A stretch of DNA of 64,000 nt from Gaoshiqia hydrogeniformans (GTDB taxonomy: Bacteria > Bacteroidota > Bacteroidia > Bacteroidales > Prolixibacteraceae): assembly GCF_049347105.1 (NCBI RefSeq), contig NZ_CP186334.1, positions 3,720,001-3,784,000 on the forward strand, in the 5' to 3' direction. Position 1 is the stretch's first letter, and every line of letters begins with the position of its first letter. Under the pieces are notes generated by a model, which worked only from the letters and a program-made list of their open reading frames with translations, was not told the DNA's origin and made no database searches. Below, piece after piece: positions 56,939-64,000 of this stretch. A program made the position numbers and the translations under genes.

Positions 56939-58855
56939 ATGATACGCATCTTATTTTTTCTGGTCGTTTTTGGTTCAGCAACATGTTTGGCGCAAAAGCC
57001 TCAGGTGAATCACGTGATCACACACAACCGCACCACAGTCGTTTGCGATCCATCCGGCTCAAAGCCATTTCCCGGTTGGGGGATTTTCCCTTCATCTGAA
57101 TCTCCTGTCAGGAAGATTGTTATGAATGTTACCTTGGGCAGTCCCGACAGTTTGCTCACTGCTCATTGGGATTACCTCGATCATATCTACCTGCGTCGTC
57201 AGGGAGGAGTTAAAGGAAAATCAATTGATTACGAAATCGGCCGGATGCTCACCCCTTACGGAAGTATTTACAACAAAGGCTGGAGCTGGAAATGGGAAGT
57301 TGATGTAACCGATTTTGCTCCTTATTTGCGCGACAGTGTTGAAATTGAGTACGTTCATTCGGGTTACGAAGCCACCACCGTAGGATGGGCATTAACCATT
57401 GATTTCGAGATTATTTCAGGACCTCCCGTTGTTGTTCCGCTTGGAATTACCCCGCTTTGGAACCGGGGCTACAAATATGGAAACCCGGAAGAAAAGATTG
57501 AAGATAACCTGCTGCCTGTAAGTTATGAATCGTTGCCGGGAACTGCCATTAACCGGATACGCATCCAACATACCGGTCATGGAATGGACAAACCCAAAGG
57601 CTGCAGCGAATTTTGCTCACGCTGGCGCAACCTCAAACTGGATAATCAACTTGTCGATCACCGTAACCTTTGGAAGGATTGCGGTGACAACCCGCTGTAT
57701 CCTCAAGGAGGAACCTGGGTTTATGATCGCGCTTATTGGTGTCCTGGCGATTTGCAGGTGCCCGATGTGATTGACGTTCCGGTAATGCCCGGCAATCATA
57801 TACTTGCGCTGGAGATGGAACCTTACACCGCAACCGAAAATATTCAGGCCAACGAGGATATATCTTCTTATTTATTCCATTATTCGCCTCCTATGCAGAG
57901 GGTTGATGTGGCTGTTGATGAGATTTTAGTTCCTAATGACGAACAGCAATTTTCTCGTCTGAATCCGGCCTGTTTCAATCCACATTTTATCATCCGGAAT
58001 CTGGGTTCAGAAAATCTCAAAACGGTAACTGTTACTTATGGAACTGATGGTTTCCCGAAACAGGTTTACCACTGGAAAGGTGATTTGAAATTCAACCAGA
58101 CTGCCAAAATTATTATTCCGGGTGAATTACAGATGAAAGAAGGCCAAAACTCATACACAGTTACACTTACGAAACCCAATGGGCGGAAAGATGGCTGGAT
58201 GGGTGACAACGAACTGACCACTAGTTTTTGGTCTCCTGAAGTGATGCCCACCAATTTCATTTTGCAGTTTTTGACCAATAATAAACCGAAAGACAACCAG
58301 ATTCTATTGATTGGCTCAAAAAACGATACGATTTTCCGTCGTCTTCCGCAAAATCTGGAATCCAATATGCTTTATACCGACACCATCAGTGTCAATGAAG
58401 GAATGTATGAGTTGTGCCTGACCGACTCAGCCGGCGATGGCCTGGAATTTTGGGCCGAACCCCAGAATGGAGATGGCAATCTGCGCATGTTCGACATGAA
58501 AGGCAACCTGATTCATGCCTTCGAGAGCGATTGCGGAAATGGAGAGAAACTTGCATTTCGTGCTTCTCCGGCATTTATTGCCGACACCACTCAGGCGAAA
58601 TATGCATTTTCTCTGTATCCCCGACTGGTAACCAAAGGAACCGAACTGGGCGTTGTTTCGAACAGAAACAGCAACATGTTGGTACAGATTACTGTCGATG
58701 GAAAAATTTGGGAAAAACACGAATATCCGAACATAAAAAATGGTTTATACAGCTATAATCTGTCGAATTTGCCATCTGGTCGAATTGTGCTGGAAGTTTT
58801 TATGGACGGGGTGAGCCGGTTTAAAGGGAGACTGAATAAAAGAAAGCTTAAATAA
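56939..58855 (+). CDS. PNGase F-like peptide-N-glycosidase with probable T9SS C-terminal domain
   Basis: This 638-residue secreted protein has a signal peptide ending TCLAQ. Two stacked sandwich domains match peptide-N4-(N-acetyl-beta-glucosaminyl)asparagine amidase F. D78 in HWDYLDHIYL corresponds to the primary catalytic Asp. YEIGRMLTPYG and WEVDVTDFAPYL follow as in PNGase F. E224 lies in CSEFCSRW and is followed by NPLYPQGGTW and WCPGD. The second Glu of classical PNGase F (in its TETW segment) seems absent, a trait I recall for type II enzymes that tolerate core alpha-1,3-fucose. The C-terminus (FSLYPRLVTKGTELGVVSN ... LSNLPSGRIVLEVF) resembles a type IX sorting domain, so surface display is likely. 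It would release whole N-glycans from glycoproteins. Confidence 0.88.
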   Translation: MIRILFFLVVFGSATCLAQKPQVNHVITHNRTTVVCDPSGSKPFPGWGIFPSSESPVRKIVMNVTLGSPDSLLTAHWDYLDHIYLRRQGGVKGKSIDYEIGRMLTPYGSIYNKGWSWKWEVDVTDFAPYLRDSVEIEYVHSGYEATTVGWALTIDFEIISGPPVVVPLGITPLWNRGYKYGNPEEKIEDNLLPVSYESLPGTAINRIRIQHTGHGMDKPKGCSEFCSRWRNLKLDNQLVDHRNLWKDCGDNPLYPQGGTWVYDRAYWCPGDLQVPDVIDVPVMPGNHILALEMEPYTATENIQANEDISSYLFHYSPPMQRVDVAVDEILVPNDEQQFSRLNPACFNPHFIIRNLGSENLKTVTVTYGTDGFPKQVYHWKGDLKFNQTAKIIIPGELQMKEGQNSYTVTLTKPNGRKDGWMGDNELTTSFWSPEVMPTNFILQFLTNNKPKDNQILLIGSKNDTIFRRLPQNLESNMLYTDTISVNEGMYELCLTDSAGDGLEFWAEPQNGDGNLRMFDMKGNLIHAFESDCGNGEKLAFRASPAFIADTTQAKYAFSLYPRLVTKGTELGVVSNRNSNMLVQITVDGKIWEKHEYPNIKNGLYSYNLSNLPSGRIVLEVFMDGVSRFKGRLNKRKLK

Positions 58856-58874
58856 TTAAAGCTAAACGTATATC

Positions 58875-61544
58875 ATGAGAAAACTAGTTGTTATACTTTT
58901 TGTATTCATCATGCTTGTTCAGGCTAAAGCGCAACCTTATAAAGATCCGGATTTACCTGTTGACGCGCGGGTAAAAGACCTGCTTTCGAGGATGACGCCG
59001 GAAGAAAAATTCTGGCAAATGTTTATGATTCCTGGTGATTTGAGTCATGAGAAAGAAAGGTACAAAACCGGAATTTTCGGGTTTCAGGTGAGCACGGTTG
59101 GGCAAAATGCCGAAGCTGCCGGACAAATGCTGAGTTATGCTGCCGGCGCTTCTGCCATCGAGACTGCCGAGATGGTGAATCAAATGCAACACTTTTTTCT
59201 GGAAGAAAGTCGTTTGGGAATACCGATTATCCCGTTTGATGAGGCGTTGCATGGGCTGGTCAGGCGCGGAGCTACTGCATTTCCCCAATCCATAGCCTTG
59301 GCTGCCACCTGGGATACTCAACTTATGCACCAGGTTTCGAAAGCCATTGCTACCGAATGTAAAACACGCGGTATCCGACAGATTTTGTCACCGGTGGTTA
59401 ATGTTGCCAGTGATGTGCGGTGGGGGAGAACCGAAGAAACGTACGGCGAAGATCCTTTCCTGACCTCTGAAATGGGTGTTGCTTTTGTTTCCGAATTTGA
59501 AAAAATGGGTGTAATTACCACGCCGAAACATTATATCGCAAATGTAGGCGATGGTGGTCGCGACAGTTACCCGATTCATTGGAACGAGCGTTTGTTGCGC
59601 GAAATCTACCTTCCTCCGTTTGAAGCTTGTTTTAAGCGGGGTGGTTCGCGGTCAGTTATGACTTCCTACAATTCACTCGACGGCAGTCCTTGCACCACCA
59701 ACGATTGGCTCTTAAATCAAATTCTGAAAAAAGAATGGGGATTTAAAGGTTTTGTAATTTCTGATGCCGGAGCTACTGGTGGAGCCAACGTTTTGCATTT
59801 TACCGCCAAAGACTATCCTGAATCAACTGCCAAATCGGTAACCAGCGGACTCGATGTGATTTTTCAAACCAGTTACGATCATTACAAATTGTTTTCTCCT
59901 CCGTTTTACGATGGAAGCATCGATCAGCAAACCATCGACAATGCTGTTTCAAGGATTCTTAAATTGAAATTTGAGCTTGGATTATTTGAAAATCCATACG
60001 TAGATGCCAAAGCTGCGGGCGAATGGAACGGTTACCCTGCCCATCGCCAGTTGGCAAAAGAGGCTGCCCAAAAATCGGTAGTACTTCTTAAAAATGAAAA
60101 GCAAACTTTGCCCCTTTCGAAGACCATAAAATCGGTTACGGTAATCGGAGCGGATGCCACGGAAGCCCGTTTGGGCGGATACAGTGGCCCAGGTATTGAT
60201 CCGGTGAGTATTTTGGACGGAATTAAAAATAAGTTGAGCAATCAAACTGAAGTTCGCTATGCCAAAGGTTGTGATCGTGAAAATATTGAATATGTGACTG
60301 TCGGATCTGATTTTCTCTCGTGCACAACTAGTGGAAAAACACAAAAAGGATTAAACGGCGAATATTTCAATAATGTGACCTTAACCGGCAAGCCTGTTTT
60401 TACGCGTGTCGATCCGCAGGTGCAATTTCAATGGACACTTTTTTCTCCCGATCCCGAAAAACTCACCTATGATTTTTATTCGGTTCGGTGGACAGGTAAA
60501 TTGAAAGCTCCGGCATCGGGTAATTATAAAATCGGAATTGATGGGAACGACGGTTATCGGTTATACCTGAATGATAAACTGCTGATTGATAACTGGCAGA
60601 AGCTAAGTAAACAAACAATTTTGGCCGATTTTTCTTTTGAAAAAGATAAAGAATACAACATCCGGATTGAATATTACGAACCGGTTGGCAATGCTTTTTT
60701 CCGTTTGATATGGAATGTAAATGTGAATAATAACCAGAAGGAAGAGATAAACAATGCGGCAGAACTTGCGGCTAAAAGCGATGTTGCTGTTTTGGTTGTG
60801 GGAATCGAAGAAGGCGAATTTCGCGATCGTGCATATTTAAACCTGCCGGGCCGTCAGGAAGAGTTGATTAATAAGGTGGCTGCAACAGGCACTCCGGTTG
60901 TGGTTGTACTTTTAGGAGGAAGCGCAATAACCATGAACAACTGGCTGAAAAATGTTCCGGTGGTTATCGATGTCTGGTACCCGGGAGATGAAGGTGGCAA
61001 TGCTGTTGCCGATGTTTTATTTGGCGATTACAGTCCGGCAGGCAGGCTACCAATTACGTTCCCTGTTTTCGAAGGGCAACTTCCTTTGGTTTACAATCAC
61101 AAACCTACCGGACGAGGTGACGATTACAATAACCTGACCGGCCATCCGCTTTTCCCGTTTGGTTATGGATTGAGCTACACCACTTTCGATTATACTGATC
61201 TGCAAATTGAAAAAAACAACATTTCAGCTTCTGATTCAACGGTGGTTCGCTGTAAAATAACCAATACCGGCAAAGTAGCCGGTGACGAAGTTGTTCAATT
61301 ATATATACGCGATGAACTTGCATCAGTAGCCCGTCCGGTAACCGAACTAAAAGGGTTTCAACGCATTCACCTCAATTCTGGAGAAACAAAGGAAGTAAGT
61401 TTTCTAATTAATCCTGAAATGTTATCAATGCTTGACATTGAAATGAAAAAAGTGGTCGAACCCGGCGAGTTCAGGATTATGATCGGTGCTTCGTCAAAAG
61501 ATATCAGGCTGAAAGGAGTTTTGACGGTTGACTATAATCCGTGA
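58875..61544 (+). CDS. GH3 hydrolase with inserted PA14 domain
   Basis: This 889-residue secreted protein has a signal peptide ending AKAQ. The GH3 N-domain contains FDEALHGLVRRGATAFPQS, KHYIANVGDGG and the nucleophile D297 in FVISDAGA. A PA14 domain (about 490-615; NGEYFNNVTLTGKPVF, YKIGIDGNDGYRLYLND) interrupts the second domain, as in barwin- and xylosidase-like GH3 enzymes. A fibronectin-III-like domain ends the protein (CKITNTGKVAGDEVVQLYI). Specificity may be beta-glucosidase, beta-xylosidase or beta-N-acetylglucosaminidase-like. The KH-(D/E)-type acid motif of the hexosaminidase branch is not seen. In this locus xylosidase activity would fit plant-type N-glycans that carry beta-1,2-xylose. 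Confidence 0.9.
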   Translation: MRKLVVILFVFIMLVQAKAQPYKDPDLPVDARVKDLLSRMTPEEKFWQMFMIPGDLSHEKERYKTGIFGFQVSTVGQNAEAAGQMLSYAAGASAIETAEMVNQMQHFFLEESRLGIPIIPFDEALHGLVRRGATAFPQSIALAATWDTQLMHQVSKAIATECKTRGIRQILSPVVNVASDVRWGRTEETYGEDPFLTSEMGVAFVSEFEKMGVITTPKHYIANVGDGGRDSYPIHWNERLLREIYLPPFEACFKRGGSRSVMTSYNSLDGSPCTTNDWLLNQILKKEWGFKGFVISDAGATGGANVLHFTAKDYPESTAKSVTSGLDVIFQTSYDHYKLFSPPFYDGSIDQQTIDNAVSRILKLKFELGLFENPYVDAKAAGEWNGYPAHRQLAKEAAQKSVVLLKNEKQTLPLSKTIKSVTVIGADATEARLGGYSGPGIDPVSILDGIKNKLSNQTEVRYAKGCDRENIEYVTVGSDFLSCTTSGKTQKGLNGEYFNNVTLTGKPVFTRVDPQVQFQWTLFSPDPEKLTYDFYSVRWTGKLKAPASGNYKIGIDGNDGYRLYLNDKLLIDNWQKLSKQTILADFSFEKDKEYNIRIEYYEPVGNAFFRLIWNVNVNNNQKEEINNAAELAAKSDVAVLVVGIEEGEFRDRAYLNLPGRQEELINKVAATGTPVVVVLLGGSAITMNNWLKNVPVVIDVWYPGDEGGNAVADVLFGDYSPAGRLPITFPVFEGQLPLVYNHKPTGRGDDYNNLTGHPLFPFGYGLSYTTFDYTDLQIEKNNISASDSTVVRCKITNTGKVAGDEVVQLYIRDELASVARPVTELKGFQRIHLNSGETKEVSFLINPEMLSMLDIEMKKVVEPGEFRIMIGASSKDIRLKGVLTVDYNP

Positions 61545-61629
61545 TTTTGAAATTCAGTTTTAATAATTACTAAATTTCAGGTAGTACCTGGATTTTCTAT
61601 AACTAGAAATCAAACTTAAAATATAGATT

Positions 61630-63075
61630 ATGAAATTATTCAAATTATTTTTGTTTTTGCTGTCTTTTTCTGTTTTAAAAGGGTTTAGCCAGCATGAAGG
61701 ACAAATTTACATGCCTGATCCAAATCCTCGCATTCAGCAACGAATCGACCAGTGGCAGGATATCAAATTTGGACTGCTCATGCACTGGGGCCCTTATAGC
61801 CAGTGGGGAATCGTCGAATCGTGGTCTATTTGTCCGGAAGACGAAGGCTGGTGCGTGCCCGATACAGTGAAAGACTATTTCCATTACAAAAAACAGTACG
61901 AAAACCTTGGAAAAACATTTAATCCAACCCAGTTCGATCCTGAGAAGTGGGCCAAAGCTGCAAAAAATGCCGGAATGAAATACGTGGTTTTCACCACCAA
62001 ACACCACGACGGCTTTTGCATGTTCGATACCAAATACACCGATTACAAAATCACCGGAAAAGATTGTCCGTATCACACCAATCCGAAAGCCGATGTAACT
62101 ATGGAGATTTTCAACGCATTCCGCAACGAAGGTTTGTGGATTGGCGCCTATTTCTCCAAACCCGACTGGCACAGCCCCGACTACTGGTGGCCGCAGTTTC
62201 CTCCGCTCGACCGTAATGTAAATTATGACCCCGCGGCTTATCCCGAAAAATGGAACAGCTTTGTGAATTACACCCACAATCAGGTGATGGAAATTTGCTC
62301 GAACTATGGAAAAATAGACCTGATGTGGTTCGATGGCGGCTGGGTACAAAAACACTCCGATCAGGGAAAAGCTCCTGAAGTTCCGGGCTTCAGGGTAAAA
62401 AAATATTTAAATCAGGACATCAAAATGGATGAACTGGTGGATAAAATCCGCTCGAAACAACCTGATTGTATTGTGGTTGACCGTGCCGTTGAAGGGAAAA
62501 ACCAAAACTACCTCACTCCCGAGAACCAGGTTCCCGACAAGATGCTGCCTTACCCTTGGGAATCGTGCATGATTATGGGCGGAGGTTGGTCATTTTCGTA
62601 CGATGCAAAAATGATGGAAACCCGCAAGGTGATTCACATGCTTACCGACATTGTGGCCAAAGGCGGAAACCTGCTGCTAAATATTGGTCCGGGTCCCGAT
62701 GGAACCTGGTATGCCGATGCCTACAGCCGCCTGGAAGAAATTGGCGTGTGGCTGAAAATCAATGGCGACGCCATTTACAATACCCGCACTATTGCCCCAT
62801 ATTATGATGGGCAGCTGCGTTTCACCCGTGGAAAAGACGGTTCGGCCAACGCGATTTATTTGCTTGCCGACAACGAAAAACTTCCGGCTGAAATTCTGGT
62901 AAAAGGTTTCACTCCGGAAAAAGGTGCAAAAATCACTGTTTTTGGTCAAAAAGGGAGTTCGCTAAAATGGAAAGCAGATGGTAACGGGTTTAAAATTGAA
63001 GTTCCGGCAAATCTTGCTAATACCCTACCCTCTCCTTATGCTATTGTATTTAAAATAAGTCAGTTATCTAATTAA
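61630..63075 (+). CDS. GH29 alpha-L-fucosidase
   Basis: This 481-residue secreted protein has a signal peptide ending GFSQ. GH29 features are QWQDIKFGLLMHWGPYSQWG, FTTKHHDGFCMFDTKYTDY, D235 in DLMWFDGGW as nucleophile, PENQVP near 300 and KGGNLLLNIGPGPDG. A C-terminal beta-sandwich follows (about 395-480). Together with 53341 and the GH95 gene it makes three fucosidases in this locus, each with different active-site surroundings, so several fucose linkages appear to be covered. An 85-base gap precedes it. Confidence 0.92.
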   Translation: MKLFKLFLFLLSFSVLKGFSQHEGQIYMPDPNPRIQQRIDQWQDIKFGLLMHWGPYSQWGIVESWSICPEDEGWCVPDTVKDYFHYKKQYENLGKTFNPTQFDPEKWAKAAKNAGMKYVVFTTKHHDGFCMFDTKYTDYKITGKDCPYHTNPKADVTMEIFNAFRNEGLWIGAYFSKPDWHSPDYWWPQFPPLDRNVNYDPAAYPEKWNSFVNYTHNQVMEICSNYGKIDLMWFDGGWVQKHSDQGKAPEVPGFRVKKYLNQDIKMDELVDKIRSKQPDCIVVDRAVEGKNQNYLTPENQVPDKMLPYPWESCMIMGGGWSFSYDAKMMETRKVIHMLTDIVAKGGNLLLNIGPGPDGTWYADAYSRLEEIGVWLKINGDAIYNTRTIAPYYDGQLRFTRGKDGSANAIYLLADNEKLPAEILVKGFTPEKGAKITVFGQKGSSLKWKADGNGFKIEVPANLANTLPSPYAIVFKISQLSN

Positions 63076-63092
63076 TATCTAATAGTTCGATT

Positions 63093-64000
63093 ATGGAGAG
63101 AATGGTTTTCATGATATTATTTCTTGTGTTGTTTATGAATTCATCAGCTTTCGGTCAAAATCTGATCAACGCAGATGATCACCTCATCAATGGTTTCGAT
63201 CACAAAATTTCGGGCGACGATTTTTCGTACCATTCTTCGGTTTCAGGAGTTGAAAAATCGATCATTATCCGCGCAACCAATGGAAAATACAGCATGGAAT
63301 GGCTAACAGAAAAAGTTCCTTCAGGCCTAAAAGAAAAATACGTAACGTTTGCCTGGCTGGCCGGAATTGGCTCCAGTCCAGGCTTTGCCGATATGACTTT
63401 GACGATAAACAACAGCCAGTCTATCACTTTCCACACCGATGGCAAAGCCGATTGGAAAATTGAGGCTGACGGCAGCGAATTGTTTTTTCATTCGGATATG
63501 GAAGATCAGGTTGGCGACAAATTTGGGTTTATGTTTTTGCGCCTTCCGGCTGAAAAAGTGGAAAAGGGCAAGCCTGTAATCCTGAAAATGACCGGTGGAA
63601 ACGACCAGAAAACCTCGTGGTACATGACTTTCCAGATGCCCGTGCGCTCGGGACTGACGGTTCGTCCGTTTCCGGCAATTATCAAAGAGAACGGCCAAAA
63701 TATGCAACTGGCTTCGGGCACCGTTCTATACTTCGGGATGCCGCAAACCGCTAAAATTTACCTCAACGACAAGCTCGTAAAAGAACAGCAGCTTGTTTTC
63801 GGGTCGAACTATTTGCGATTAGGGCTTCCAGAGGTTAAACAAAAGAAGACGGTCAAATTCAGGCTCGAAGCCGGAGATTTCAATCAGGAATTAAAGTTGG
63901 AACAATTTCCGGTGCACCACTGGCAGGTCAACCTGGTGCAGCACTCGCACACCGACATTGGCTACACCCGCTCGCAAACCGAGATTCTGGCCGAGCACCT
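63093..64000 (+). CDS. GH38-like hydrolase, 5' part, cut by the window end
   Basis: The frame is open from ATG 63093 to the window edge (302 codons). A signal peptide (about 1-25, ending SAFGQ) is followed by a 250-residue beta-sandwich region (WYMTFQMPVRSGLTVRP, RLGLPEVKQKKTVKFRLEAG). At about 280 the start of a GH38-type barrel appears: VQHSHTDIGYTRSQ with H286 and D288 as probable zinc ligands. It is the second GH38-like gene of the locus. Like the one at 46590 it lacks the usual Trp after the D-x-G motif (here GY). The rest of the gene lies outside the window, so the nucleophile cannot be checked. Confidence 0.75.
   Translation, partial: MERMVFMILFLVLFMNSSAFGQNLINADDHLINGFDHKISGDDFSYHSSVSGVEKSIIIRATNGKYSMEWLTEKVPSGLKEKYVTFAWLAGIGSSPGFADMTLTINNSQSITFHTDGKADWKIEADGSELFFHSDMEDQVGDKFGFMFLRLPAEKVEKGKPVILKMTGGNDQKTSWYMTFQMPVRSGLTVRPFPAIIKENGQNMQLASGTVLYFGMPQTAKIYLNDKLVKEQQLVFGSNYLRLGLPEVKQKKTVKFRLEAGDFNQELKLEQFPVHHWQVNLVQHSHTDIGYTRSQTEILAEH

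Noticed and set aside
61572..61600. Short palindrome CAGGTA-G-TACCTG before the last GH29 gene
   Set aside because: A 6-base stem is expected by chance at this frequency and has no supporting context.

Overview
The window is a carbohydrate-degradation region of a Bacteroidota genome. Every gene is on the + strand and nearly every product carries an export or lipoprotein signal. The markers are a SusC/SusD pair, an ECF sigma/FecR pair, an A-rich leader before most starts, a TAnnTTTG-type -7 box and a probable type IX secretion C-terminus. Gene style and content fit a marine or gut member of the Marinilabiliales/Prolixibacteraceae type, but that placement is inference. I see no RNA genes, CRISPR arrays, transposases, integrases or sulfatases.

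Region 1 (1-30290) is a run of closely spaced exo-acting enzymes with no SusC/SusD of its own in view. It holds the tail of an upstream gene, three GH2 enzymes (124, 7320, 11385), a parallel beta-helix protein fused to a PDZ domain (2587), two GH29 fucosidases (5016, 9780), four esterase genes (13235; a tandem CE1-like protein at 14213; SGNH at 16237; SASA-type at 26642), and GH42, GH31 with PA14, GH3, GH97 and GH43. It ends at a strong rho-independent terminator (30258-30290). The set removes galactose, fucose, xylose, arabinose, glucose and acetyl groups. This resembles the side-chain half of a xyloglucan or complex plant hemicellulose/pectin pathway. No backbone endo-enzyme is visible.

The boundary (30291-31266) carries a decayed ketoacyl-ACP synthase III (FabH/DarB-like) gene with an in-frame stop and a frameshift. 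It marks a junction between two unrelated loci.

Region 2 (31267-64000, running off the end) is a complete regulated polysaccharide-utilisation locus: ECF sigma, FecR anti-sigma, STN-type SusC, SusD, a SusE-position lipoprotein and a terminator. Then come a DUF6067-type hydrolase, GH2, a GH101-like protein, a GH38-like protein, a second GH101-like protein, GH110, GH29, GH95, a PNGase F-like amidase, GH3 with PA14, another GH29 and a second, truncated GH38-like gene. Amidase, mannosidase-like, endo-alpha-GalNAcase-like, alpha-1,3-galactosidase and fucosidase functions side by side suggest that the target is a glycoprotein with fucosylated and alpha-galactosylated N- and O-glycans. This is the most interesting part of the window.
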